The notes below the pieces were generated by a model that saw only the letters and a program-made list of their open reading frames with translations, was not told the DNA's origin and ran no database searches. A stretch of DNA of 64,000 bases. Source: Streptomyces alboniger (GTDB lineage Bacteria; Actinomycetota; Actinomycetes; Streptomycetales; Streptomycetaceae). Below are positions 20,823-29,301 of the stretch, one piece after another; position 1 is the stretch's first letter, and the number at the start of each line of letters is the position of its first letter. The stretch covers positions 1,984,001 through 2,048,000 of the forward strand of contig NZ_CP023695.1 in assembly GCF_008704395.1 (NCBI RefSeq), in the 5' to 3' direction. A program made the translations under genes and the position numbers.

Positions 20823-22230
20823 CGCGGTCGGCCTGGCGGACCGCATCACCGGCAGCCTCGTCGGCGCGGCGGTCGGCGACGCCCTCGGCGGCCCCGTCGA
20901 GGGATACGCGCCCGAGCAGATCGCCGAGCGGCACGGCGGCCGCGTCCAGGGCATCGTCGGCCCCTGGAACGGCGACGAGTGGCGCACCGCCCGCCCCATC
21001 GCGCCCTACCACAAGGGTGACGGGCACGTCACCGACGACACCTTGCTCACGCACGCGCTCGTACGGGTCTACGGCGCCGTCCGCGACCACCTGGACGCGT
21101 ACGCCGTCGCCGACCACCTCGTGCCGGACCTCATGACGGCGCCGCGCTGGATCCCGGAGCTGGAGGCCGAGGCGATCCCCCTGCACCGGCTCTTCCTGGC
21201 CGAGAAGTGGCTCGTCGCCCGCCTCCACTACGGCCACGTCGACCCGCGCGAGGCGGGCGCCGGCAACATCGTCAACTGCGGCGCCGCGATGTACATGGCG
21301 CCGGTCGGCCTGGTCAACGCCGCCAACCCGCAGGCCGCGTACGCCGAGGCCCTCGACATCGCGGGCGCCCACCAGTCCTCGTACGGCCGCGAGGCGGCGG
21401 GGGTCTTCGCGGCCGCGGTGGCGGCGGCCTGCACGCCCGGCGCGACGGCGGACTCGGTGGTCGAGACGTGCCTCACCCTGGCGAAGGACGGTACGCGCGC
21501 CGCGATCGAGGCGGTGACCGAAGTGGCCGCGCGGCACCGGGACTTCGAGACGGCCCTGGCCCCTCTACGGGAGGCCGTCGCCCCCTTCGACACGGTCGGC
21601 CCCGACTACCGCTCCCCGTCCCTGGGCGCCCGCCGCCCCTCACGCCTGCACGCCATCGAGGAGCTGCCCGTGGCCCTCGGCATGCTCCTGGTCGGCGAGG
21701 CGGACTACCGCCGCACGGTCCTCGGCTCGGTCAACTACGGCCGGGACTGCGACTCCATCGCGACGATGAGCGGCGCGATCGTGGGCGCGCTGCACGGCGA
21801 GGCGGCGGTGCCCGCCGACTGGGCCGAGCGGGTCGCCGAGGCCAGCCGCCTCGACCTGCACGCCCCCGCGAGGACGCTCACGGAGGTCACCGAGGAGATC
21901 TTCGCCCGGGATGTACGCCGCCGCAGGGCTCACGAGTCGGCGTTCGCGGAGCTGACGGGCAGCACGCGTGCCGCCACATCCGGTGGGCAGGCGCCGACGG
22001 CCAGTCAGGCCTCGACGACTGCGCGGGCGCCGGCGGCTGGGGTCGGGGCCGCGGAGGCGGCTGCGGCTGCGGCTGCGGCTGCGGGGGCCGCATCGGTCGC
22101 GGCCGGAGGCCCACGGGCTGGCAGCGCCACCCCGACCACCGCCGCCCCACCGGCCATCGGCACCCCACTGCCCACCACTACCCCACCAGCCCCACCCATC
22201 ACCACGCCCACCCTCACGGCCACCCCATGA
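20806..22230 (+). CDS. ADP-ribosylglycohydrolase family protein 3
   Basis: Encodes 474 aa. All metal motifs are present: GDALGGPVEG (24-33), TDDT (76-79) and YGRDCDSIATMSGAIVG (from about 311). This is the class with a conserved PWNGDEWR insertion between the first two motifs. After about residue 385 comes a low-complexity tail: an Ala run from a GCGGCT codon repeat, then Pro/Thr-rich sequence, probably disordered. The ATG at 20806 overlaps the previous stop by 17 nt; AGGTGG lies 13 nt upstream. GTG 20791 is an alternative start. Confidence 0.9.
   Translation: MKPTISAVGLADRITGSLVGAAVGDALGGPVEGYAPEQIAERHGGRVQGIVGPWNGDEWRTARPIAPYHKGDGHVTDDTLLTHALVRVYGAVRDHLDAYAVADHLVPDLMTAPRWIPELEAEAIPLHRLFLAEKWLVARLHYGHVDPREAGAGNIVNCGAAMYMAPVGLVNAANPQAAYAEALDIAGAHQSSYGREAAGVFAAAVAAACTPGATADSVVETCLTLAKDGTRAAIEAVTEVAARHRDFETALAPLREAVAPFDTVGPDYRSPSLGARRPSRLHAIEELPVALGMLLVGEADYRRTVLGSVNYGRDCDSIATMSGAIVGALHGEAAVPADWAERVAEASRLDLHAPARTLTEVTEEIFARDVRRRRAHESAFAELTGSTRAATSGGQAPTASQASTTARAPAAGVGAAEAAAAAAAAAGAASVAAGGPRAGSATPTTAAPPAIGTPLPTTTPPAPPITTPTLTATP
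22051..22086 (+). repeat. GCGGCT hexamer repeat (poly-Ala)
   Basis: About six copies of an alternating GCG/GCT codon pair encode a run of about 12 Ala in the linker of the third glycohydrolase. It is a slippage-prone microsatellite that keeps the frame when it gains or loses whole units. Confidence 0.8.
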
Positions 22231-23549
22231 TCCGCCTCACCTGGGTCCAGCCGGAGGATCTGATCGGCCACGAACTCCGCCAGGCGGAGCACGAAGGGCG
22301 CGACGTCTCCTCGGTGCGGGCCCGCTGGCTCGCGGCCGGCGGGCACCTCGCGCCCCCACGCGCGGGCGCCTCCCCAGCCCCTGCCCCGCCGCACCTCCGC
22401 GCCCTGGCCGAACAGCTCCTGGACGAGCTGGCGCCCGCACCCGCGGGGCCCCTCCCCGCGCCGGGGCCGACACTCCCTGCCGCCGCCCCCGGTGACCTGC
22501 GCGAGCGCCTCCACGCCGCCTGGCTCGGCAGAGCCGCGGGGTGTCTGCTCGGCAAGCCGGTCGAGAAGCTGCCCCTCGACGGCATCCGCGGCCTCGCCCG
22601 GGCGACCGGGAACTGGCCGCTCACCACCTGGTTCACGGAGCGCGGCCTGCCGCCCGCCCTCAAGGCCGCGCACCCCTGGAACAAGCGCTCGGCGACGACC
22701 TCCCTGGCCGAGAACATCGACGGCATGCCCGAGGACGACGACCTCAACTACCCCCTTTTGAACCTCCTCCTGCTCCAGCGCCACGGAAAGTCCTTCACCA
22801 CCGCGGACGTGGCGAGGCTCTGGCTGGACGAGCTGCCCGCGGGCCGCACCTTCACCGCCGAGCGCGTCGCGTACCGCAACCTCCTCCAGGGCATCGAACC
22901 CCCGCACACAGCGACCCACCGCAACCCCTTCCGCGAGTGGATCGGCGCCCTGATCCGCGCCGACATCCATGGCTGGACCAACCCCGGCGCCCCCGGAGCG
23001 GCGGCCGAGCAGGCCTGCCGGGACGCGGCGCTGACCCATACGGCGGACGGCGTCCACGGCGCGATGTTCGCGGCGGCCGCGATCGCCGAGGCGGCGGCCG
23101 CGGACGCGGACATCCACCGCTGCCTGCGCGCCGGCCTAGCCACCGTCCCACCGGACTCCCCACTGGCCCGCGCCCTCCGCGACGGCATCCGACTCGCCGC
23201 ACGGACACGGGACTTCGACGAGGTCGTGGACCGTCTGCACGCCACCTACACCACCCACCACTGGGTCCACGTCGTCCCCAACGCCGCCCTCCTCGCCGCT
23301 GCCCTCACCCACGCCGACGGCGACTTCACCGGCTCCATCACCCGCGCCGTCTCGGGGGGCTGGGACACCGACTCGAACGGCGCGACCGCCGGTTCGATCG
23401 CGGGCCTGCTGGCGGGCCGCCCGGACGCGCTCCCCGCCCGCTGGACGGCCCCGCTCAAGAACCGGCTCGCCACGTCCGTGGGCGACTTCGACGGCATCGG
23501 CTTCGACACCCTCGCAGAACTCACCGCCCGGGAGGCACACCGCTCATGA
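22227..23549 (+). CDS. ADP-ribosylglycohydrolase family protein 4
   Basis: Encodes 440 aa. About 95 N-terminal residues (a WVQPEDLIGHELRQAEHEG head and a Pro/Ala linker) precede the ARH core. That core carries GRAAGCLLGKPVE, then PEDDDLNY in place of TDDT, and GGWDTDSNGATAGSIAG. This is the diverged subgroup in which DDD provides the N-terminal metal ligands, so it is probably active. Start ATG overlaps the previous stop (ATGA). The kinase gene follows with the same overlap. Ligand unknown. Confidence 0.9.
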   Translation: MIRLTWVQPEDLIGHELRQAEHEGRDVSSVRARWLAAGGHLAPPRAGASPAPAPPHLRALAEQLLDELAPAPAGPLPAPGPTLPAAAPGDLRERLHAAWLGRAAGCLLGKPVEKLPLDGIRGLARATGNWPLTTWFTERGLPPALKAAHPWNKRSATTSLAENIDGMPEDDDLNYPLLNLLLLQRHGKSFTTADVARLWLDELPAGRTFTAERVAYRNLLQGIEPPHTATHRNPFREWIGALIRADIHGWTNPGAPGAAAEQACRDAALTHTADGVHGAMFAAAAIAEAAAADADIHRCLRAGLATVPPDSPLARALRDGIRLAARTRDFDEVVDRLHATYTTHHWVHVVPNAALLAAALTHADGDFTGSITRAVSGGWDTDSNGATAGSIAGLLAGRPDALPARWTAPLKNRLATSVGDFDGIGFDTLAELTAREAHRS

Positions 23550-24478
23550 CCCCGACGCCCCACATCGCCGTACTCGGCAGCGCCAACATGGACCTCGTCG
23601 CGTACGTCACCAGGGCCCCGCGGCGCGGTGAGACCGTGACGGGCCGCGAGTTCCGTACGATCCCCGGCGGCAAGGGCGCCAACCAGGCCGTCGCGGCCGC
23701 CCGCGCGGGCGCCACGGTCTCGATGATCGGCGCGGTCGGCACCGACGTGTTCGGCGCGCGGCTGCGCTCCACCCTCGAACACTCCGGCGTCGACACGGAC
23801 CTGCTGCGCACCGTCGAGACCCCGACCGGCACCGCGCACATCGTCGTCGACGACGAGGGCGGCAACTCGATCGTCGTCGTCCCCGGCGCCAACGGCACCG
23901 TCAAGGGCCTCACCCCCGGCGACGAGGCCCTGATCGCCTCCGCCAACGCCCTGCTGCTCCAGCTGGAGATCCCGGCCAAGGGGGCACTCGCCGCCGCCCG
24001 GGCCGCCCGCCGCCACGGCGTCCGCACGGTCCTCACCCCCGCCCCCGCACAGCACCTGCCCGACGAACTCCTCGCCGCCACCGATTTGTTGCTGCCCAAC
24101 GAACACGAGGCGGCCACCCTCACCGGCATCACGGACGACCCGCACGCCGCCGCCCGCTCGCTCCTCTCCCAGGTCCCCGAGGTCGTCATCACCCTCGGCT
24201 CGCGGGGCAGCCTGTACGCGGCACGCGGCGCCGAACCGGTCATGGTCCCCGCCCCCCGGGTCACCGCGGTCGACACGACCGGGGCGGGCGACACGTTCGC
24301 CGGGACCCTCGCGGTGGCGCTCGCCGAGGGCAGGCCCGTGCCGGACGCCCTCACCTGGGCGTCCTCGGCGGCCGCGCTCTCCGTCCAGCGCCCGGGGGCG
24401 TCGGCCTCCATGCCGTACCGCAAAGAGATCGACGCCCGTGCGGCCGACCCGGCGACGACGAACGGCGCCCCCGCATGA
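23546..24478 (+). CDS. Ribokinase-like PfkB sugar kinase
   Basis: Encodes 310 aa, ribokinase length. It begins IAVLGSANMDLVAYV and has GGKGANQAVAAARAG (first PfkB signature, around residue 42), NEHEAATLTG and DTTGAGDTFAG (second signature with the catalytic Asp). It phosphorylates a sugar, most likely ribose or a ribosyl derivative. Linked to four ADP-ribosylglycohydrolases, it could trap the released ribosyl unit as a phosphate. E. coli yegU-yegV pairs the same two families (from memory). Start ATGA overlap; GGGAGG 11 nt upstream. Confidence 0.9.
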   Translation: MTPTPHIAVLGSANMDLVAYVTRAPRRGETVTGREFRTIPGGKGANQAVAAARAGATVSMIGAVGTDVFGARLRSTLEHSGVDTDLLRTVETPTGTAHIVVDDEGGNSIVVVPGANGTVKGLTPGDEALIASANALLLQLEIPAKGALAAARAARRHGVRTVLTPAPAQHLPDELLAATDLLLPNEHEAATLTGITDDPHAAARSLLSQVPEVVITLGSRGSLYAARGAEPVMVPAPRVTAVDTTGAGDTFAGTLAVALAEGRPVPDALTWASSAAALSVQRPGASASMPYRKEIDARAADPATTNGAPA

Positions 24479-25680
24479 CCCAGCCGCCCGTGACCCAGCC
24501 GCCCCTCACCGGCCTGCGCGTCCTCGACCTGGCCACCCTCTTCGCCGGCCCCCTCGCCGCCACGATGCTCGGCGACTTCGGCGCGGAGGTCATCAAGGTC
24601 GAGCACCCCGGCCGCCCGGACCCCTCCCGCGGCCACGGCCCGTCGAAGGACGGCGTCGGTCTGTGGTGGAAGCTGCTCGGCCGCAACAAGCGCACGATGA
24701 CACTGGACCTGTCCACGCCCGGCGGCCGTGACACGCTGCTGCGCCTGGCCGCCACCGCCGATGTCATCGTGGAGAACTTCCGCCCCGGCACCCTGGAGAA
24801 GTGGGAGCTGGGCTGGGCGGAGCTGAGCGCGGCCAACCCCCGCCTGGTCCTGACCCGGGTCACGGGCTTCGGCCAGTTCGGCCCCTACGCCCGCCGCCCC
24901 GGCTTCGGCACGCTCGCCGAGGCGATGAGCGGCTTCGCCGCGATCACCGGCGACCCCGAAGGGCCCCCGACGCTTCCCCCCTTCGGCCTCGCCGACTCGA
25001 TCGCGGGTCTGGCGACGGCGTACGCGGTGATGACGGCCCTGACGGCACGTGAGCGCACGGGACGCGGGCAGGTGGTCGACATGGCGATCATCGAGCCGAT
25101 CCTCACCGTCCTCGGCCCCCAGCCCCTCTGGTACGACCAGCTGGGCCACGTCCAGCCCCGCACCGGCAACCGCTCCACGAACAACGCGCCCCGCAACACC
25201 TACCGCACCGCCGACGGCCGCTGGGTCGCCGTCTCCACCTCGGCCCAGTCCATCGCGGAACGTCTGATGCGCCTGGTCGGCCGCCCGGAGCTGATCGCCG
25301 AGCCGTGGTTCGCCTCGGGCGCCGACCGGGCCCGGCACGCCGATGTCCTCGACGAGGCGGTCGGCGGCTGGATCGCCCGCCACACCCGCGCGGAGGTGAT
25401 CGAGGCCTTCGAGAAGGCGCAGGCGGCGGTCGCTCCCGTCCAGGACGTACGGGACGTCATGACGGATCCTCAGTACGCGGCCCTGTCCACGCTCACCACG
25501 GTCGACGACCCGGAACTCGGCCCGCTGCGCATACAGAACGTGCTCTTCCGGCTCTCCGAGACCCCCGGCGCGGTTCGCTGGGCCGGGCGACCGCACGGCG
25601 CTGACACGGACGCGGTCCTGACCGAACTCGGCCTGACGGAAAGGGAGATCACCACCCTCCGCAAGGAAGGCGCCCTGTGA
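24475..25680 (+). CDS. Family III CoA-transferase (CaiB/BaiF)
   Basis: Encodes 401 aa. It has the class III fold markers LRVLDLATLFAGPLAATMLGDFGAEVIKVE at the N-terminus and NFRPGTLEKW. Asp174 in GLADSIAGLATAY sits where the catalytic Asp of formyl-CoA transferase lies. It moves CoA from an acyl-CoA donor to a free carboxylic acid. The adjacent CitE-like lyase would cleave the resulting CoA thioester. Known pairs of this kind act on itaconate/citramalate or malate. Start ATGA overlaps the kinase stop. Confidence 0.92.
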   Translation: MTQPPVTQPPLTGLRVLDLATLFAGPLAATMLGDFGAEVIKVEHPGRPDPSRGHGPSKDGVGLWWKLLGRNKRTMTLDLSTPGGRDTLLRLAATADVIVENFRPGTLEKWELGWAELSAANPRLVLTRVTGFGQFGPYARRPGFGTLAEAMSGFAAITGDPEGPPTLPPFGLADSIAGLATAYAVMTALTARERTGRGQVVDMAIIEPILTVLGPQPLWYDQLGHVQPRTGNRSTNNAPRNTYRTADGRWVAVSTSAQSIAERLMRLVGRPELIAEPWFASGADRARHADVLDEAVGGWIARHTRAEVIEAFEKAQAAVAPVQDVRDVMTDPQYAALSTLTTVDDPELGPLRIQNVLFRLSETPGAVRWAGRPHGADTDAVLTELGLTEREITTLRKEGAL

Positions 25681-26519
25681 CCACGCCCCTCCCCCTGACC
25701 TGGCTCTACGTCCCCGGTGACCGGCCCGATGTGGTGATCAAGGCCCTGCACGCGGGGGCCGACGCGGTGATCGTCGACCTGGAGGACGCGGTCGCCCCCG
25801 ACCGCAAGGAGTACGCGAGATCGGCGACGGCGGACCTCCTCCGCGACCCCGCGCCGCTCCCCGTCCCCGTACACGTCCGCGTGAACGCCCTGGACGGCCC
25901 CCTCGGTGACGCCGACCTCCGCGCGATCGCCCCGCTCCCCGGCGTGGCGGGGCTGCGCCTGCCCAAGGTCGCCTCCCGCGCCGACGTCATCCACGTCGCG
26001 GAGCGCGCGGCCCCCGCCGACGGCGGCTCCCCCACCCTGCACGCCCTCGTCGAATCGGCCCTCGGCCTGGAACACGCCTTCGCCATCGCCACCGCGCACC
26101 CGGCGCTGCGCGGCCTCTCCCTCGGCGAGGCGGACCTCCGCGCGGATCTCGGCGTGCGCGAGGACGCGGGCCTGGACTGGGCGCGCTCCCGCGTGGTGGT
26201 GGCCGCGCGGGCGGCGGGCCTCGCCCCGCCCAGCCAGTCGGTCCACCCGGACATCCGCGACCTCGAAGGCCTGGCGGCGTCCTGCGCCCGGGGCCGCGCC
26301 CTCGGCTTCCTCGGCCGCGCGGCGATCCACCCCCGCCAACTCCCGGTGATCGAACGGGCGTATCTCCCCACTCCCGAGGAGATCGAACAGGCGGAGGAGG
26401 TCACCAAGGCGGCGGCCACGGACGCGGGTGCCCTCGCCCTCCCGGACGGCCGCTTCGTGGACAGGGCGGTGGTGGAGGGCGCACAGCGGGTCCTGGCGTT
26501 GGCGCAACGCCCGCGCTAG
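25677..26519 (+). CDS. HpcH/HpaI aldolase, CitE-like CoA lyase
   Basis: Encodes 280 aa, matching the CitE/citramalyl-CoA/malyl-CoA lyase group. WLYVPGDRPD and ADAVIVDLEDAVAPDRKEYAR hold the substrate-binding Arg and metal-binding region; VESALGLEHAFAIA and SLGEADLRADLG carry the metal-binding Glu and Asp. It splits a beta-hydroxyacyl-CoA into acetyl-CoA and an oxoacid. GTG start overlaps the previous stop (GTGA), making it the last gene of the operon. A 17-bp terminator follows 8 nt later. The true substrate is unknown. Confidence 0.9.
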   Translation: MTTPLPLTWLYVPGDRPDVVIKALHAGADAVIVDLEDAVAPDRKEYARSATADLLRDPAPLPVPVHVRVNALDGPLGDADLRAIAPLPGVAGLRLPKVASRADVIHVAERAAPADGGSPTLHALVESALGLEHAFAIATAHPALRGLSLGEADLRADLGVREDAGLDWARSRVVVAARAAGLAPPSQSVHPDIRDLEGLAASCARGRALGFLGRAAIHPRQLPVIERAYLPTPEEIEQAEEVTKAAATDAGALALPDGRFVDRAVVEGAQRVLALAQRPR

Positions 26520-26526
26520 CCCAAAG

Positions 26527-26565
26527 CGATGGGGCGCCGGATCCGTTCGATCCGGCGCCCCATCG
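26527..26565. terminator. Bidirectional terminator
   Basis: Perfect 17-bp stem (26527-26543 with 26549-26565) and 5-nt loop between two convergent genes, 8 nt after the lyase stop and 19 nt before the lgt stop. It should stop transcription from both sides. Confidence 0.92.
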
Positions 26566-26583
26566 ACGTACGAGCGAGGAGCC

Positions 26584-27543
26584 TCAGCTCTTCTTGGCCG
26601 ACCCGGCTCCCTCTTCGGAGGCCCCGGCCTCGTCCTGCGGGGCCTCGGGGTCCTTCTCCCCCTTGGTGAGCTTCACGGTGCCGTCGGCACCGTCACCCTC
26701 GCCGGAGGCGTCCTCGCCCGGGACGAGGGCCGCGGGCTCCACGACCTGTTCGCGCCCGGGGCGGGTCCTCGCCGAGATCACCAGGTAGACCACCGCCAGC
26801 ACGAAGACCACGATCGCGGTCCACACGTTCAGCCGCAGGCCGAGGACGTGGTGCGCGTCGTCGACCCGCATGTACTCGATCCAGCCGCGCCCGGCGCAGT
26901 ACGCGGCGACGTACAGGGCGAACGCCCGCCCGTGCCCGAGCTTGAAGCGGCGGTCGGCCCAGATGACGAGGAGCGCGACGCCGACGCACCACAGGGACTC
27001 GTACAGGAAGGTCGGGTGGTACGTGCCGGGGATCCGGCCGTCCTCCGCCGAGGTGATCTTCAGGGCCCAGGGGAGATCCGTGGGCTTGCCGTACAGCTCC
27101 TGGTTGAACCAGTTGCCCCAGCGGCCGATGGCCTGGGCGAGGGCGATGCCGGGGGCCAGCGCGTCGGCCCAGGCCGGCAGCGGGATGCCCCGACGGCGGC
27201 AGCCGATCCACGCGCCGACCGCGCCGAGCGCGATGGCGCCCCAGATGCCGAGGCCGCCCTCCCAGATCTTGAAGGCGTCGACCCAGTCACGGCCCTCGCT
27301 GAAGTACAGCTGGTAGTCCGTGATCACGTGGTAGAGACGCCCGCCGACGAGGCCGAACGGAACGGCCCACACGGCGATGTCCGCCACGGTGCCGGACTGG
27401 CCCCCGCGAGCGACCCACCGCTTGTTGCCGAGCCAGACGGCCACGAAGACGCCGATGATGATGCAGAACGCGTAGCCGCGCAGCGGAATGGGTCCGAGTT
27501 CGACCACACCGCGCGAGGGACTGGGAATGAAGGCAAGGTCCAT
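26584..27543 (-). CDS. lgt: Prolipoprotein diacylglyceryl transferase
   Basis: Encodes 319 aa, with about seven membrane helices. It transfers diacylglycerol from phosphatidylglycerol to the lipobox Cys of prelipoproteins, the first step of lipoprotein maturation. The family signature GRWGNWFNQELYG is intact, along with GLGIWGAI and the Arg-rich loop GGRLYHVITDY. The last ~60 residues form a charged, disordered cytoplasmic tail rich in Glu and Gly, longer than in enterobacteria but usual for actinomycetes. The sugar-binding lipoprotein in this window is a likely substrate. Confidence 0.96.
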   Translation of the reverse strand: MDLAFIPSPSRGVVELGPIPLRGYAFCIIIGVFVAVWLGNKRWVARGGQSGTVADIAVWAVPFGLVGGRLYHVITDYQLYFSEGRDWVDAFKIWEGGLGIWGAIALGAVGAWIGCRRRGIPLPAWADALAPGIALAQAIGRWGNWFNQELYGKPTDLPWALKITSAEDGRIPGTYHPTFLYESLWCVGVALLVIWADRRFKLGHGRAFALYVAAYCAGRGWIEYMRVDDAHHVLGLRLNVWTAIVVFVLAVVYLVISARTRPGREQVVEPAALVPGEDASGEGDGADGTVKLTKGEKDPEAPQDEAGASEEGAGSAKKS

Positions 27544-27643
27544 GGCAGGTCCGACGCTACCGTGCCGGGCGGTGGCGTCGGCAACCAGCCCGGCTACGGG
27601 TCCGTAACGGGCGTCGGCGCCCCGGGTATCGGCGCCCCGGGCG

Positions 27644-28423
27644 TCAGCCCTTGTTGGCGTCCCGCACCATCTGGCGCAGCTTGGCCGGGGTGAGCGGGTT
27701 CTTCTGGTCGCCGAAGACGCTCTTGCCGTTCAGCAGGACGGTGGGGGTGCCCTGAAGCTTCGCGTCCTCGAACGCCTTGTGCGACTTGGCGACCCACTTG
27801 TCGTGCGTGCCGTCCTCGACGCACTTCTTGAAGGAGTCCGTGACGAGGCCGTCGACCTGGCCGGCCAGGTCGATCAGCTTGTCGTTCTTGCTGAAGGCAT
27901 CGTCCGTCTCGACGGGCTGGTTCTTGAACAGCACGTCGTGGTACGCGGGGAACTTGCCGGTGTCCTGGGCGCATGCCGCGGCGTTGGCCGCGCGCAGGGA
28001 GCCGCTGCCGCCCATGTTCCCGTCGATGAGGGTGGCCAGGTGGTACTCGACCTTGAGCTGGCCCTTGTCGGCGAGGTCGTGGATCGTCGAGCGGAACGCG
28101 TCCTCGAAGCCCTTGCAGGCCGGGCAGCGGAAGTCCTCCCAGATGGTGAGGGTCGACCTGGCGTCCGCCTTGCCGAGCGGGAGCGTCAGCTCGTCCTTGC
28201 CGGTCGCCCCCTTCGGGACGGCCAGCGGCCCCGATGTGTCCTTGGCGTCGTCGCCGGAATTGGCGGCGAGCAGTCCCACGACCGCGGCGAGGCCGAGGAC
28301 GCCGACCACCGCGGCGGCGACGATCAGCGCACGGCGCTTCTTGTCGCGGGCCTTCTGCCGCTCTCGCTCTTCCGCCAGCCGCTCACGGGCCGATCGCTTT
28401 GCCTCTCGGTTCTTCTCACTCAC
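27644..28423 (-). CDS. Membrane-anchored DsbA-like thiol oxidoreductase
   Basis: Encodes 259 aa. A charged N-terminus (SEKNREAKRSARERLAEERER) leads to one membrane helix (about 32-54). The extracellular thioredoxin-fold domain has the redox motif CPAC in FRCPACKGFE and a cis-Pro loop QGTPTVLLNG. It probably forms or shuffles disulfides in exported proteins. The GTG start lies 15 nt before a terminator that follows trpA, so it is probably its own transcription unit. A second protein of the same design is at 56929. Confidence 0.9.
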   Translation of the reverse strand: MSEKNREAKRSARERLAEERERQKARDKKRRALIVAAAVVGVLGLAAVVGLLAANSGDDAKDTSGPLAVPKGATGKDELTLPLGKADARSTLTIWEDFRCPACKGFEDAFRSTIHDLADKGQLKVEYHLATLIDGNMGGSGSLRAANAAACAQDTGKFPAYHDVLFKNQPVETDDAFSKNDKLIDLAGQVDGLVTDSFKKCVEDGTHDKWVAKSHKAFEDAKLQGTPTVLLNGKSVFGDQKNPLTPAKLRQMVRDANKG

Positions 28424-28437
28424 ACCCCGCCAACGAA

Positions 28438-28465
28438 CCGGGGAGGCGCGAGCGCGCCTCCCCGG
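28438..28465 (-). terminator. Terminator of the trpC-M-B-A operon
   Basis: A perfect 12-bp GC-rich stem (28438-28449 with 28454-28465) and 4-nt loop, 20 nt past the trpA stop on the minus strand. Confidence 0.8.
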
Positions 28466-28485
28466 TCCAGGTCCACCCGTACGAG

Positions 28486-29301
28486 TTACGCCTTGCCGCG
28501 CACCCCGTCCGCGAGTTCGGCCGCGAGCGCGCGCACGGCGGCGAGCCCGGCGGCCGCGTCCGGGGCGTCCAGCATCCGCTGCACGAAGGCGGAGCCGACG
28601 ATCACGCCGTCGGCGAAGCCCGCGACCTCGGCGGCCTGGCGCGCGTTGGAGACGCCGAGGCCGACGCAGACCGGCAGGCTGGTAGTGGCCTTGGTGCGCC
28701 GCACCAGGTCCTGCGCCTGCTCCCCTACGGACTCGCGGGTGCCGGTGACGCCCATCAGCGACGCCGCGTAGACGAAGCCGGAGCCCGCCGCCGTGATCGT
28801 GGCGAGCCGCTCGTCCTTGCTGCTCGGCGCGACGACGAAGACCGTGGCAAGGCCGTGCTTCTCGGCGTGCTCCCTCCACAGCGCGGACTCCTGCACGGGC
28901 AGGTCGGGCAGGATGCAGCCGGCGCCGCCCGCCTCGGCCAGCTCGGCGGTGAAGCGCTCCACGCCGTAGCGGTCGATCGGGTTCCAGTACGTCATGACGA
29001 GGACCGGCCTGCCGGTCGCCTCGTGGGCCTCGCGGACCGTGCGCATCACGTCGCGGATCTTGAGGCCGCCGCGCAGGGCGATGTCGTCGGCGGTCTGGAT
29101 GACCGGCCCGTCGAGCACCGGGTCGCTGTGCGGCAGACCGACCTCGACCACGTCGGCGCCGCCGTCGAAGGCGGCCTTGACGGCTTCGATGCCGCCGTCG
29201 ACGGTGGGGAAACCGGCGGGCAGGTAGGCGATGAGCGCGGAGCGGCCCTCGGCCCTGGCGGCCGCGAGCGTGTCGTCCAGCAGCTGGATGTTGCCGCTCA
29301 C
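28486..29301 (-). CDS. trpA: Tryptophan synthase alpha chain
   Basis: Encodes 271 aa. It cleaves indole-3-glycerol phosphate to indole and glyceraldehyde-3-phosphate, then channels indole to TrpB. The catalytic Glu lies in [11 protein letters not shown] and the Asp in [10 protein letters not shown]. The phosphate loop is [10 protein letters not shown] and [10 protein letters not shown]. The start overlaps the trpB stop (ATGA-type, 4 nt), so the two subunits are coupled. Confidence 0.98.
   Translation of the reverse strand: MSGNIQLLDDTLAAARAEGRSALIAYLPAGFPTVDGGIEAVKAAFDGGADVVEVGLPHSDPVLDGPVIQTADDIALRGGLKIRDVMRTVREAHEATGRPVLVMTYWNPIDRYGVERFTAELAEAGGAGCILPDLPVQESALWREHAEKHGLATVFVVAPSSKDERLATITAAGSGFVYAASLMGVTGTRESVGEQAQDLVRRTKATTSLPVCVGLGVSNARQAAEVAGFADGVIVGSAFVQRMLDAPDAAAGLAAVRALAAELADGVRGKA

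Noticed and set aside
22005..23117. Long minus-strand frames (370 and 299 aa) across the glycohydrolase and kinase genes
   Set aside because: They run antisense to coupled genes with recognisable motifs, and show no family motif of their own.
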